Notes: a model not told the origin generated them from the letters alone. A stretch of DNA of 64,000 nt from Ilyomonas sp964249755 (GCA_964249755.1 CAXUDB010000002.1:124001-188000); one strand, 5' to 3'. Positions 33,032-42,684 are shown, counted from the first letter of the stretch. Program-made: numbers and translations.

Positions 33032-34031
33032 ATTGCCCTTTAAAGTAAGATAGTTCTTCGTTGAAATCGAGATGAGGATGTTGTTGCTGCAGCATTTCAG
33101 CCTTCGCTAAGTGAGAGAGTAAAAAACTCTTATGCTGTTGCGAAGCAGAGTTAAAAGGTTTATGATTTTTGGCAATAACCATCTTCCTGATTTCCTCTGC
33201 TAAAGCTCTTGCATTCTCTTCTACACAAGAAGCAGAAAAATGTTCCAGTACAAACTGCGTAGCTGCATAATTCGGATGCGCCATGTCAATATCATAAAAG
33301 CGGTAATCGCGCAATACATCAATTACCAATTCATAAGCCGGGAAGTAATGAAGTTTCTCAAACTTATTAACGAGATGATGAACGGTTTCCAGCAACCGCG
33401 CTTTGCTGCGGTTGTTTTCTATTACGCCGTCGCGCAGGTGACGCACCGGGCTGACGGTGAAAATGATGTTCAATTTTGGGTTAAAATGAAACAAGCGAAA
33501 CAAAGTTCCATCCAACGCCGTAACCATTTCTTCGATGGTGCAAAGATGTTTGTTGAAGACTTTTGCAGGCGCTTTATGGCAATTGGCTACGGCTTTATTT
33601 TCAACAGCTTTTAGCTCGCTTTGCGATGCCGAAAATCGGTACGTAAACGAAGAGCCCAATGTAATAATTAACCAGTTGGCATTCTTTAAAAAAAGGTGCG
33701 CCTGCTGCTGCGAATCATTAATCTGTTGCAATGCCAACTTTCTATCCGGATGCGAAAACCGGCTGTGATGCTGCCAGCTATGCCAGGCTTCATTTAAATA
33801 AAACAAATCATCTTCCGTGTACGTTTTATTATCAATATAAGAAACCAAACTTCTGCAAATGCTCAACGGATCGAACAGGATGCCGTTTGGGTTTTGTAAT
33901 ACATTGAACTTTACATTCGATAAATAGTTGCCGATGTGTTCCGTAAAGCAGGAACCGATTAATAGTAGCTTGTCCTGGTAAGTGATAGGCGGCTTAAGAA
34001 GCGGAATCTGTATGGGAATTTGAAACTGCAT
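33030..34031 (-). CDS. GSCFA domain protein
   Basis: The 333-residue protein starts with the family signature LLLIGSCFTEHIGNYL and continues with ITLGSSFTYRFS, FTVSPVRHLRDG and MAHPNYAATQFVLE, as in the GSCFA family. These resemble the blocks of SGNH/GDSL-type hydrolases (Gly-Ser in block I and Asp/His late), so an esterase or acyl-transfer role is likely but unproven. It follows the HMG-CoA-lyase-like gene without any gap, in an operon with rlmB. Confidence 0.88.
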   Translation of the reverse strand: MQFQIPIQIPLLKPPITYQDKLLLIGSCFTEHIGNYLSNVKFNVLQNPNGILFDPLSICRSLVSYIDNKTYTEDDLFYLNEAWHSWQHHSRFSHPDRKLALQQINDSQQQAHLFLKNANWLIITLGSSFTYRFSASQSELKAVENKAVANCHKAPAKVFNKHLCTIEEMVTALDGTLFRLFHFNPKLNIIFTVSPVRHLRDGVIENNRSKARLLETVHHLVNKFEKLHYFPAYELVIDVLRDYRFYDIDMAHPNYAATQFVLEHFSASCVEENARALAEEIRKMVIAKNHKPFNSASQQHKSFLLSHLAKAEMLQQQHPHLDFNEELSYFKGQ

Positions 34032-34913
34032 TTATATAAAAATAGTTGCGGCTTGCGCTATAGAGGTAGAGAGCTGAGCGTGATTAATCTTCGTGTGCCA
34101 CTCCTCCTTTTCTAAATACTCAATCATCTTTTCTGTGGGCATATTACCTACCAGATCATTACCTGCCATCGGGCATCCACCAATACCTTTAATAGCACCA
34201 TCAAATCGCCGGCAACCTGCGTCCAGTGCGGCTTTCAGCTTTGCTTTGTAGTTATCTTGGGTCGTATGTAAATGAGCGCCGAAGGTGATATTGGGATAAG
34301 CCGGGATCAATGTTGAAAAGGCTTTCTCTATTTGTAGCGGCGCTGCCAAACCCACCGTATCAGAAAGGGATAAAATGTTGATGTTTTTATCCGCCATCAC
34401 CTTTGCAAAATGCAACAAGGTTTCTTCGTTGTATTCATCGTTATATGGATTGCCAAAGCCCATGCTTAAATAGATTACTAATGTTTTATTGTACTTCGTG
34501 CACAAATCCTGCATTGCATCTACCGTATGCAGGCTCTCTTCCATAGTCGAGTTTGTATTGCGCATCTGGAAGGTAGGAGAGAGGGAAAACGGAAAGCCGA
34601 TGTAAGAAATTTCTTCGTAAAGAACTGCTTCTTCTGCACCACGAAGGTTCGCCACAATCGCCAGCAACCTGGTACTTGTATCTTGTACCTTGAGCCTTGA
34701 CAGCACTTCTTTGGTATCTCTCATTTGCGGTATTGCTTTCGGCGAAACGAATGAGCCAAAATCAATCGTATGGAACCCGACCTGAAGCAGTTGATTGATA
34801 TAAGCTGCCTTTTGCTCCGTTTCTATAAAGCGATGCCAGCCCTGCATAGCGTCGCGTGGGCATTCGATTAATTGCAGCTCTTTGAGATTGTCTGCCATTA
34901 CATCATTTTGCAT
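34032..34913 (-). CDS. HMG-CoA lyase-like TIM-barrel enzyme
   Basis: The 293-residue protein resembles hydroxymethylglutaryl-CoA lyase, which splits HMG-CoA to acetyl-CoA and acetoacetate in leucine degradation. Motifs: ECPRDAMQGW (instead of the usual GPRDGLQ), SLSDTVGLAAP, FGAHLHTTQDNYKAK (metal-binding His pair) and GIGGCPMAGND with the catalytic Cys. It overlaps the rlmB end by 11 bases and abuts the GSCFA gene. Other members of the DRE-TIM metallolyase family are possible, but the HLH and GGCP motifs favour a lyase of this group. Confidence 0.85.
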   Translation of the reverse strand: MQNDVMADNLKELQLIECPRDAMQGWHRFIETEQKAAYINQLLQVGFHTIDFGSFVSPKAIPQMRDTKEVLSRLKVQDTSTRLLAIVANLRGAEEAVLYEEISYIGFPFSLSPTFQMRNTNSTMEESLHTVDAMQDLCTKYNKTLVIYLSMGFGNPYNDEYNEETLLHFAKVMADKNINILSLSDTVGLAAPLQIEKAFSTLIPAYPNITFGAHLHTTQDNYKAKLKAALDAGCRRFDGAIKGIGGCPMAGNDLVGNMPTEKMIEYLEKEEWHTKINHAQLSTSIAQAATIFI

Positions 34914-35709
34914 GTTCAGAAAGTCTTTGCTTCATGGCTTCGTATAAAATAATGCCTGCTGCTACCGATACATTAAACGAATCGAAACGATCTGACATAG
35001 GTATTGTAAAAACCTCATCAGCGGCATCGCTGATACTTTTGCTGATGCCCCGCTCTTCATTGCCCATGATAAAACAACAGGGCACACCCAGCTCTAATTC
35101 ATAAATTTTTTTGCTGGCTTTCATCTCGCTGGCGCATAGTTTAATACCGTTTAAATGCAGAGTTTCCACGGCTTTCAGTAAGCTTGTTACACGGCAAACC
35201 TGTATTTTTTCCAAAGCGCCGGCGCTGCTTTTCATCGCTTCTTCGTTCAAAGCGCCAGCACCTTTATCGGCGATAATAATCGCTTGCGCGCCACAGCAAA
35301 CTGCGCTTCTTGCCATTGCACCAATATTGCGTACATCGGTTATACCATCGAGCATAAGGAATAGAGGCGTTTCGCCGTTTGACATTACCCAGTCAATCAC
35401 TTGCTGCAAATCCTGGTATTGAACACTTGCTTTGAAAGCAACAACGCCCTGGTGCTGCACATTCGTGGTAACATTCAGCTTTTCTACGGGTACAAACTGG
35501 ATAGGAATATTACCCTCTTTTGCCAGTAAACGGATCTCATTTATGGCTTCACCGCTTGCGTTTTTAAACAGCAAAATCTTATCGATCATCTGCCCCGACC
35601 GCAGGGCTTCTATCACCGGGTTGCGCCCGGCAATAATATTTCTCTTCGATTGATAATTTGGGCTTTTTTGAAAAGGTTCTTTTCGCTGCATGAAAGAAGA
35701 TTGTGGCAA
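34903..35709 (-). CDS. rlmB: 23S rRNA (guanosine-2'-O-)-methyltransferase RlmB-type
   Basis: The 268-residue SpoU-family protein methylates the ribose of a 23S rRNA guanosine (G2251 in E. coli). An N-terminal L30e-like substrate-binding part (IIAGRNPVIEALRSGQMID) is followed by the SPOUT domain with LDGITDVRNIGAMARSA, MGNEERGIS and IPMSDRFDSFNVSVAAGI, which form the knotted SAM site. The start could be 35709 or the ATG encoding MQRKEPF at 35691. A bidirectional terminator lies upstream, shared with the convergent-side gene. Confidence 0.9.
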   Translation of the reverse strand: MPQSSFMQRKEPFQKSPNYQSKRNIIAGRNPVIEALRSGQMIDKILLFKNASGEAINEIRLLAKEGNIPIQFVPVEKLNVTTNVQHQGVVAFKASVQYQDLQQVIDWVMSNGETPLFLMLDGITDVRNIGAMARSAVCCGAQAIIIADKGAGALNEEAMKSSAGALEKIQVCRVTSLLKAVETLHLNGIKLCASEMKASKKIYELELGVPCCFIMGNEERGISKSISDAADEVFTIPMSDRFDSFNVSVAAGIILYEAMKQRLSEHAK

Positions 35710-35738
35710 TAGTGTTTAACTTTCTTCCGACAAAGTAA

Positions 35739-35777
35739 AACAAAAAGTCCCGCCCATTTCGGGCAGGACTTTTTGTT
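35739..35777. terminator. Terminator hairpin between the T9SS cargo gene and rlmB
   Basis: AACAAAAAGTCC..GCCC pairs with GGGC.GGACTTTTTGTT. Both flanks are A/T-rich. The minus-strand gene upstream (35795-37033) should end here. Confidence 0.85.
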
Positions 35778-35794
35778 ATAAAAAAATGAATCAA

Positions 35795-37033
35795 TTATTC
35801 AACCACAATATTACCTGTAAACACATTTTTGTTTGTGCCGTTTAATACATGCACCACATACATACCTGCCGTAGCAGAAGCCGGAAGTGTCAGCTTTTGT
35901 GTGCTGCTGCTGGCTACAAGTTCAACAGATTTAGCTACTAATCTTTTGCCGCTTACATCCAGTACTTCAATCAGGTGCTTGCCCTGCAAGGTTCCATTGA
36001 AGTAAAGATTTACTGTTTTGTTTTTTACCGGGTTAGGATAAATACTCACTTGCTCATTGCTGGTTATGCTAACCGCAGGTAACACTTTTGCAACGGTTTT
36101 ATCAGTAGCTAAAACATTGCCGTTAGCAAAATCGGAAGCATTGTAAAAATTGTCGGAAGCCTCGATAGGTGTGGCTTCCAGCGTTTTCATATCTACAGTA
36201 AAGTAGTTGCCTGCATCAACAGAACTGGCTACTGTTACAGTTCCGTTTTTGTTTACAGCGGCTGCATTTACGCTAAAGGCAGAAGGAAGATTCTTAATTG
36301 TTCCTACAAAGGCGGCTTCTAAGTTCCGGGTATCAATTTTAAATACATGACCCGCTACTGTAAAAAGATACAAGCTGCCGGCATCATCGGCTACCAAATC
36401 GCCACCCCAGCTCGCCGATTGTGCGTGAACACTTATAGCATTGTTTGCTTTATCGGTAAGGCTGCCTAAATCAGTAATTGTTACCTTTTTACCCGTGGTA
36501 AAATGAATGAAATGATTGCCATTGTTTGTAATGGCATAGCCGTTTCCATCAGAGCCAAACACCATACGTGTAATGTTATCTGCTTCGCCCGGTTGCGCAG
36601 GAAACGCTTTTAAGGTTTGGTCGGTAACATGATAAATTTTGAGGTCTTTTTTTGTGATGTCAATGTATTGAAGATCGTTGCCAAACAAGGTTGTAAAATA
36701 AAGTCGCTGCTGTCTTGCATCGTAAGCAGATGCCGCTGCCAAAGAGGTCTGGCAGGTGCAGGGCGCTGCTGTTCCCTTTGCTGCCGCTGTGGGATCGTAA
36801 CTGATTTCTTTACCGGTAGTAGCATCTATCTGTGCCGGTTTTTGCGCAGCTGGAAGGTAGATGTCACGAACCAGTTTCCCGGTAGATAAATCAATTTCGC
36901 GGATCACAGACCAGTTTACATTGCCTTTACTTTCGCCGGTGATGGCGAATGCTGTTGAAGATTGCGCTTTTGCTGTTGGTTGAACCGCACATAAACCAGC
37001 CAACATGGTAAGGGAGAGTAAAGCTTTTTTCAT
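35795..37033 (-). CDS. Secreted beta-propeller-like protein with type IX secretion sorting domain
   Basis: The 412-residue protein has a signal peptide (MKKALLSLTMLAGLCAVQPTA). Its central region of about 300 residues resembles repeated beta-strand blades (for example LVRDIYLPAAQ, QQRLYFTTLFGNDLQYIDI, VADDAGSLYLFTVAGHVFKID). The C-terminal domain of about 80 residues is a type-A T9SS sorting signal (VSIYPNPVKNKTVNLYF, LIEVLDVSGKRL, GMYVVHVLNG). It should be exported across the outer membrane by the type IX system and anchored or released. The role of the propeller is unknown. Confidence 0.88.
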   Translation of the reverse strand: MKKALLSLTMLAGLCAVQPTAKAQSSTAFAITGESKGNVNWSVIREIDLSTGKLVRDIYLPAAQKPAQIDATTGKEISYDPTAAAKGTAAPCTCQTSLAAASAYDARQQRLYFTTLFGNDLQYIDITKKDLKIYHVTDQTLKAFPAQPGEADNITRMVFGSDGNGYAITNNGNHFIHFTTGKKVTITDLGSLTDKANNAISVHAQSASWGGDLVADDAGSLYLFTVAGHVFKIDTRNLEAAFVGTIKNLPSAFSVNAAAVNKNGTVTVASSVDAGNYFTVDMKTLEATPIEASDNFYNASDFANGNVLATDKTVAKVLPAVSITSNEQVSIYPNPVKNKTVNLYFNGTLQGKHLIEVLDVSGKRLVAKSVELVASSSTQKLTLPASATAGMYVVHVLNGTNKNVFTGNIVVE

Positions 37034-37120
37034 AAGGAGAAATATTTACTGCCAAGTTACAGCAAATTTTTACTCGCCCAAGAATTATGGTAAGAATGAG
37101 AGTTTTTTCTTAGAAATGAC

Positions 37121-37936
37121 TCAAATACGGGCGCTCACTGCCTTCGCCACGCTGCCATATTTCAACAGCAGGTTCATGGCTGCCTCGTAATCGCTTAGCC
37201 TTAATTGATGCATCACCATACGAGTTCCTCTGTCTAATAATTTCTCATTGGTAAGCTGCATATTCACCATCTGGTTGTCTTCTACTCTGCCCAATTGTAT
37301 CATTACGGTAGTGGAAATCATATTCAAAACCATCTTTTGGGCCGTGCCGCTTTTCATGCGGGTGCTACCCGTTACAAACTCTGGCCCAACCACCACTTCC
37401 ACCGGATACTGAGCTTCTCTTGCAAGCGGGCTTCCTGCATTGCAGGTGATACCGCCCGTAACAATGCCTCTTCTATTGCTGTCTCTTATTGCTCCTAACA
37501 CATATGGTGTAGTGCCGCTGGCCGCAATACCAATCACAACATCATTGTTGCCAATACTCTGTTGCTGCAAATCAAGCCAGGCTTGGTTTTCATCGTCCTC
37601 GGCTTTGTCTACTGCCTGCGTAATGGCAAGACTACCCCCGGCGATGATGCCTGTTACAAGGCTTTGCGGCACACCGTATGTGGGCGGACATTCGCTGGCA
37701 TCCAGCACGCCGGTTCTGCCGCTTGCGCCAGCGCCTACATAAAACAGGCGTCCGCCTGCGAGCATCCTGTCTGCAGTAGCTTCTATTAATTTCGTAATTT
37801 GAGGTAAGGCGGCTTCTACTGCAACGGCTACTTTCTTGTCTTCTTCGTTGATATGCTGAACAATTTCAGCCACCGGCATTTGTTCTAAATGCCTGTATAA
37901 GGAAGGTTGTTCTGTGGTTCTAATAAATTGGTTCAT
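37121..37936 (-). CDS. murQ: N-acetylmuramic acid 6-phosphate etherase MurQ
   Basis: MurQ removes lactate from MurNAc-6-phosphate to give GlcNAc-6-phosphate during cell-wall recycling. The 271-residue SIS-fold protein shows GAGASGRTGVLDASECPPTY (catalytic Glu within SECPPT), GIAASGTTPYVLGAI and TGSTRMKSGTAQKMVLNM. Length is normal. It lies 28 bases downstream of the amino-sugar kinase on the same strand, a logical salvage pair. Confidence 0.95.
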   Translation of the reverse strand: MNQFIRTTEQPSLYRHLEQMPVAEIVQHINEEDKKVAVAVEAALPQITKLIEATADRMLAGGRLFYVGAGASGRTGVLDASECPPTYGVPQSLVTGIIAGGSLAITQAVDKAEDDENQAWLDLQQQSIGNNDVVIGIAASGTTPYVLGAIRDSNRRGIVTGGITCNAGSPLAREAQYPVEVVVGPEFVTGSTRMKSGTAQKMVLNMISTTVMIQLGRVEDNQMVNMQLTNEKLLDRGTRMVMHQLRLSDYEAAMNLLLKYGSVAKAVSARI

Positions 37937-37964
37937 GGTAAATAAAATACGTTTTAATTATCTG

Positions 37965-38804
37965 CTATTGATGAAAAGCAATTAGTCCTTCCATCGGGTT
38001 CTTTATCACGTTGCCCAGCTCAAACTCATATGATTTACAAAGATCTTTCAGCACATCCTGAAACCCAAAGGCAACGCTGCCGGCAAAATGAACCGGCATC
38101 TTCCAGCTTTCAGTAAACTTACAAAGATGCTGGAAAAAGAAATCATTCAAACCGTCTTCTAGTATGTTTTCTATCATGTAATGTCCGCGGTTTTCTGCCA
38201 GGAACAAAGTGAACGAGGCCAAATAACGGTTGGGCAATGGCCGGCTATACACATTTTGCAAAATTTCTTTTGGCGTGGTGGTAAACATCGCATCAAACCG
38301 GGCACGCAGGTCTTCATCAAACGTGTTGTATAAATAATACTGCACCACTTTTTTCCCCAGGTAAGCGCCGCTGCCTTCATCGCCCAGAACATAACCGATG
38401 CCCGCAATGTTTTTACTAATCTTTTTCCCATTGTAATAACAGGAATTGCTGCCTGTTCCTAAAATAGACACAACGCCTTTTTCAGCGCCACAGGCGGCTC
38501 TTGCCGCTGCTAAAATATCTGTTTCGATGTGCGCTGACGCATTGGGGAAAAGCTGATGCAGAACCGTACCTATTGTCTTCTTGTTGTCTTCGTTACCCAA
38601 GCCGGTTCCGTAAAAGAAAATTTGTGAGAGCGATGAAGAAAATAGTGCCGGCAACAATTCACGCTGCAGTAAAACAACGATTTGTTCCCCTGATAAAAAA
38701 TAAGGATTGATTCCTGTTGTTATGACCGTCTGTCGTTCCTTTCCATCGAGTAAACACCATTCGCATTTAGTTGCACCGCTATCGGCAATCAACGTGGCAG
38801 CCAT
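37965..38804 (-). CDS. N-acetylglucosamine kinase-like BadF/BcrA ATPase family protein
   Basis: The 279-residue protein belongs to the actin-fold BadF/BadG/BcrA/BcrD group used in Bacteroidota as amino-sugar kinase. Motifs: LIADSGATKCEWCLLDG (phosphate-1), VSILGTGSNSCYYNG (phosphate-2/adenosine) and GIGYVLGDEGSGAYLGKK. It probably phosphorylates GlcNAc, MurNAc or glucosamine and feeds MurQ, which follows immediately. The exact sugar cannot be decided from the sequence. Confidence 0.85.
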   Translation of the reverse strand: MAATLIADSGATKCEWCLLDGKERQTVITTGINPYFLSGEQIVVLLQRELLPALFSSSLSQIFFYGTGLGNEDNKKTIGTVLHQLFPNASAHIETDILAAARAACGAEKGVVSILGTGSNSCYYNGKKISKNIAGIGYVLGDEGSGAYLGKKVVQYYLYNTFDEDLRARFDAMFTTTPKEILQNVYSRPLPNRYLASFTLFLAENRGHYMIENILEDGLNDFFFQHLCKFTESWKMPVHFAGSVAFGFQDVLKDLCKSYEFELGNVIKNPMEGLIAFHQ

Positions 38805-38887
38805 AGATAAATTTTTAAAAACCTTTTATCCAAACTATGCAGATATTCGCATTTCGCGCGGGTTCGGCTTACAAAGAACAACAATTT

Positions 38888-40483
38888 ATGGGAAGTAAAA
38901 AATTACAGGTGTGGTTGCCGCTTTTATTTGCAATTGTGATGACGGCAGGAATGGCAATCGGGTATAAATTAAGAGAGAATACAGCAGGCGCTTCAACATT
39001 TTTTATTAACAATAACAATCCTTCTGCTTTAGGTGAGATACTAAAACTGGTGCAGGATAAATACGTAGATAAAGTGAGCACCGACAGCCTGAAGGACGAC
39101 GCCATCAACGATATGCTGGCGCACCTCGACCCGCATTCTGTTTATATACCGCCGCAGGATTTGCAAACCGTAAACGAAGACCTGCAGGGAAACTTTGAAG
39201 GTATTGGCGTTGAGTTCCAGATCTTCGATGACACGGTGAATGTAGTGAATGTATTGCAGAATGGACCTAGTGAGAAAGCAGGTGTGCAGGCTGGAGATAA
39301 GATGATAACGATTAACGACAGCATTGCCATGACCGGCAGGAAGATAACACCAAATGATATACGTCGCCTGTTGCGTGGCGAAGGAGGCAGTCAGGTAAAA
39401 ATAACCATGTTTCGCAATGGCAAACGAGTGCCGGTCATCATTACGCGCGGTACCATTCCTGTGCCTTCGGTAGATGTAGATTATATCATCGCTCCGCAAA
39501 CAGGTTTTATCCGTATCAATAAGTTTGGTGAAACCACCTACGATGAATTTATAGAAGCATTGGAGAAACTGGAAAAGCTGGGAATGCAGAAACTGATTCT
39601 CGATTTAAGAGGCAATGGCGGAGGCTTTCTCTCGCAGGCAGTTGGCATTGCCGATGAATTTTTAGATGGCGATAAACTTGTTGTTTACACAAAGGGAGCC
39701 AACGAACCGAAAGAAGAATATCGCTGCAAAAAGCAGGGCTTATTTGAAACTGGTAAACTGGTGGTATTAGTAGATGAAACTTCTGCTTCCGCCAGCGAAA
39801 TTTTAAGTGGCGCGCTGCAGGATTGGGACAGAGCCACCATCATCGGGCGAAGAACGTTTGGTAAAGGCTTGGTGCAGCAGCAATACAACCTGAGCGACAA
39901 CGGCGCTTTACGTTTAACCGTAGCACGTTACTATACACCGGTTGGTCGCAACATTCAGAAATCCTACAGCAAGGGTAAAGAAGCGTATGAAGAAGAACTG
40001 ATACAGCGCTTTCACAATGGCGAGGTATTGGTAGGCGATACCACGAAACCCGTTACACAACCTTTCAAAACGCCATCAGGGAAAATTGTGTATGGTGGTG
40101 GCGGCATTACGCCGGATATCTTTATTCCTTTTGATACAGCGACACAACCCAAAGCGGTAACCGATTTGTTTTACAGAGGTACCATCAGCAAGTATATCTA
40201 TCGCTTTTTTATTGAAAATAAACCTGCGTTAGATAAAATAAAAACACCGCAGCAACTTCGCGGACAATACACTGAGAATAGTTTTAACTGGTCTGATCTG
40301 ACACAGTTCGCATCACACGACAGCATTGAATTAAACGCCGTATCGCCTGCCGTTAAGGAAGATGTGCTTCAGAAAATGCCGGCTTATCTGGCGCGGCAGA
40401 TTTTCAGAACGGAAGGATATTATGAACTGGTGAATCCCAACGATGTAATGGTGAAGAAGGCGTTGGAAGTGTTGGAGAAGTAA
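38888..40483 (+). CDS. S41 family C-terminal processing peptidase (CtpA/Tsp type)
   Basis: The 531-residue envelope protease has an N-terminal membrane/signal segment (VWLPLLFAIVMTAGMAIGY), a PDZ domain (GVEFQIFDDTVNVVNVLQNG, KAGVQAGDKMITIND) and the tail-specific protease core. Catalytic Ser lies in ETSASASEILSGALQD and the Lys in GRRTFGKGLVQQ. It degrades periplasmic proteins from the C-terminus. ATG 38888 is chosen over 38837 because it gives the signal-anchor directly. A terminator hairpin follows. Confidence 0.93.
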   Translation: MGSKKLQVWLPLLFAIVMTAGMAIGYKLRENTAGASTFFINNNNPSALGEILKLVQDKYVDKVSTDSLKDDAINDMLAHLDPHSVYIPPQDLQTVNEDLQGNFEGIGVEFQIFDDTVNVVNVLQNGPSEKAGVQAGDKMITINDSIAMTGRKITPNDIRRLLRGEGGSQVKITMFRNGKRVPVIITRGTIPVPSVDVDYIIAPQTGFIRINKFGETTYDEFIEALEKLEKLGMQKLILDLRGNGGGFLSQAVGIADEFLDGDKLVVYTKGANEPKEEYRCKKQGLFETGKLVVLVDETSASASEILSGALQDWDRATIIGRRTFGKGLVQQQYNLSDNGALRLTVARYYTPVGRNIQKSYSKGKEAYEEELIQRFHNGEVLVGDTTKPVTQPFKTPSGKIVYGGGGITPDIFIPFDTATQPKAVTDLFYRGTISKYIYRFFIENKPALDKIKTPQQLRGQYTENSFNWSDLTQFASHDSIELNAVSPAVKEDVLQKMPAYLARQIFRTEGYYELVNPNDVMVKKALEVLEK

Positions 40484-40504
40484 GAGCATAAATAACTTTA
40501 AATG

Positions 40505-40534
40505 ATAGCTGCCCATAACAGGCGGCTATTTTTA
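40505..40534 (+). terminator. Terminator after the S41 peptidase gene
   Basis: ATAGCTGCC and GGCGGCTAT form a stem with one mismatch, followed by a T-run. Confidence 0.7.
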
Positions 40535-40546
40535 TAATTAAATACT

Positions 40547-41557
40547 ATGACAGCCAACGAAAGGGGATGGGGCGTAAAAATCATAGGCTTCGGCGCTTAT
40601 CTGCCGGGAGAGCCTATTACTAACGAACAACTGAAAGAACGGTTGCAGTTAAGCAATTTTAACCCAGAGCGACACGAAGAAGTAACAGGTATCCATCAGC
40701 GCCATTGGGCAGATGCCAATGTTGCTACCAGTGATATAGCAGCGGAAGCTGCAAGAGGAGCGTTGCAAAGCGCAGGCATTAAGGCTTCTCAGTTAGATAG
40801 AATAATCCTTGCTACGCAAACTGCTGATTACATTAATGCGGGCGCTTCGCTGTTGGTGCAGCAAAAAATGGGTGCATCTTGCCCGGTAACAGATGTTACG
40901 GCTTCGTGCAGTGGTTTTTTATATGCGCTCGATCAAGGCATCCGCTTGATAGCAACCGGTATGAAGTATGTGCTGGTGATAGGCGCCGATATAAAGTCGA
41001 GGCAGATGCGAAAAAGCGATGGTGTTTTTTTACCCATTTTTAGCGATGGGTCAGGTGCGGTATTGTTAACCAACTGCAATAATGACGAAGGCTTTTTAGA
41101 TATCCAGTTGTGGGCGGATGGGGCCGGCTTTAAACAACTCTATGTACCTGCCGGCGGCAGCGTAATGCCGGCTTCGCAGCAAACCATTAATGATGATCTG
41201 CATGGTACTCTGCTCACTATTGAAGGAAAGAAGTTTGCCTATTGGGCAGCACATAAAATGGCGGAATTAACAGAAGAAATATGCCGGCGCAACCAGCTAA
41301 CTATTGAAGAAATTGATGTCTTCATCCCCCACCAGGCCAATCTTTTTATTATGAAAAAAACAGCGGCTTTACTAAGTCTTCCGTTATATAAAATGGAAGT
41401 GTCTATTGACAGAGCCGGTAACTGTATTGCAGGTACTGTGCCTTTTACATTGCATCAGGCTTTCGAAAGTGGTAAACTGATGAAGGGTAAATGGGTTGTA
41501 ATGGTAGCAGCCGGTGCAGGCTTAATGGGCGGTGCGGCATTGTATAAAGTGCCTTAG
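40547..41557 (+). CDS. Beta-ketoacyl-ACP synthase III-like (FabH-type) protein
   Basis: The 336-residue thiolase-fold enzyme shows the catalytic Cys in VTASCSGFLYALDQG, His in FIPHQANLFIM and Asn in DRAGNCIAGTVPF. It condenses an acyl-CoA with malonyl-ACP to start fatty acid or polyketide chains. No other fab genes are adjacent, so a special primer acyl group or secondary pathway is possible. The N-terminus (MTANERGWGVKIIGFGAYLP) lacks the usual MXXAXITGXG form but aligns well. It is followed by a bidirectional terminator. Confidence 0.88.
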   Translation: MTANERGWGVKIIGFGAYLPGEPITNEQLKERLQLSNFNPERHEEVTGIHQRHWADANVATSDIAAEAARGALQSAGIKASQLDRIILATQTADYINAGASLLVQQKMGASCPVTDVTASCSGFLYALDQGIRLIATGMKYVLVIGADIKSRQMRKSDGVFLPIFSDGSGAVLLTNCNNDEGFLDIQLWADGAGFKQLYVPAGGSVMPASQQTINDDLHGTLLTIEGKKFAYWAAHKMAELTEEICRRNQLTIEEIDVFIPHQANLFIMKKTAALLSLPLYKMEVSIDRAGNCIAGTVPFTLHQAFESGKLMKGKWVVMVAAGAGLMGGAALYKVP

Positions 41558-41571
41558 ATTTTAATTATAAG

Positions 41572-41610
41572 AAAGACCTTGTGCTTTGAAAGAGGCACAA
41601 GGTCTTTTTA
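41572..41610. terminator. Bidirectional terminator between the KAS III-like gene and the ROK kinase
   Basis: AAAGACCTTGTGC pairs with GCACAAGGTCTTT in a perfect 13-bp stem, T-rich at the right and A-rich at the left, between convergent genes. Confidence 0.88.
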
Positions 41611-41628
41611 ATTTTTCTTTATAAAATC

Positions 41629-42603
41629 TTATTGCTTCATCTCCCATACCAATGCACTCGCGCCTAAAATTGCAGCGTCGGCTTCTTTTAATTCACTGAA
41701 AACTATCTTCACTTTATCTTGGAAAATAGGCAACAGGTTTTCTTCCATGTGCAGTTTGGTGGGCTTCATAATCAGGTCGCCGGCTTTGCACAAGCCGCCA
41801 AACAAAATGATGGCGGAAGGAGAAGAAAACATCACGAAGTTGGCCAATGCCTTGCCCAAAACATTGCCCGTATAATCATATATTTCTTTCGCCATCTTAT
41901 CGCCCTGCATGGCGCAATCATACACCACGCGGCTGTCTATCTCGTCGAGCGGGTAATTGCGCAGCAGTGTGTTCTCATCACGATGTTGTTGCAGCATTTC
42001 CAATGCTGTCATGCGAACGCCGGTAGCAGAAGCATATGTTTCCAAAGAGCCTTTAGCATGTGTGCCGGGATGATAGCGACCATCGGGGATAATGATTGTA
42101 TGGCCTAATTCACCTGCAAAACCATCATGACCATATACCACCTGCCCATTAATAACAATGCCGCTGCCAACGCCGGTGCCCAGCGTTATCATGATGAAAT
42201 CTTTCATGCCTTTGGCCGCACCATACATCATTTCACCTACGGCGGCTGCGTTGGCATCGTTAGTAAGCGCTGCCGGCAATTCAAACTTTTTCGACATTAA
42301 ATCGGCAAAAGGAATGACACCTTTCCAAATGAGGTTCGGTGCATATTCGATAGTGCCTGAATAGTAGTTGCCATTGGGTGCGCCAATACCTATACCCTTA
42401 ATGTAAGACTTACCTCCCACATGGTCTATGGCTGGCTCGATGGCAGCATACAGTTCGTCAAAATAATCTTCTATTTTTTCGTTTTTACGCGTAGAAATCG
42501 CGCCGCGATACTTGATCTCGCCGCGATGATCAACGATGCCGAATACGGTGTTGGTGCCACCCACATCTATGCCTATGGCTAACTGTTGCGAAACGGGAAT
42601 CAT
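41629..42603 (-). CDS. ROK-family sugar kinase (glucokinase-like), zinc-motif cysteines replaced
   Basis: The 324-residue protein has the ROK phosphate-binding loop IGIDVGGTNTVFGIVD, ALTNDANAAAVGE with the catalytic Asp, ITLGTGVGSGIVING and GELGHTIII. In most ROK kinases a CxCGxxGC zinc site precedes LETYAS. Here the same place reads HPGTHAKGSLETYAS without any cysteine. The fold and catalytic residues are otherwise complete, so activity on glucose or a related sugar is likely. It lies 81 bases downstream of a sugar transporter gene on the same strand, suggesting an uptake-phosphorylation pair. Confidence 0.88.
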   Translation of the reverse strand: MIPVSQQLAIGIDVGGTNTVFGIVDHRGEIKYRGAISTRKNEKIEDYFDELYAAIEPAIDHVGGKSYIKGIGIGAPNGNYYSGTIEYAPNLIWKGVIPFADLMSKKFELPAALTNDANAAAVGEMMYGAAKGMKDFIMITLGTGVGSGIVINGQVVYGHDGFAGELGHTIIIPDGRYHPGTHAKGSLETYASATGVRMTALEMLQQHRDENTLLRNYPLDEIDSRVVYDCAMQGDKMAKEIYDYTGNVLGKALANFVMFSSPSAIILFGGLCKAGDLIMKPTKLHMEENLLPIFQDKVKIVFSELKEADAAILGASALVWEMKQ

Positions 42604-42684
42604 GTGTGATTTTAGTTGTTAGATTATTTCAATTTGGCTGCAATATAATCTGGTGTTCTCTTCCTGTGAAGTTGCATTGTATGA

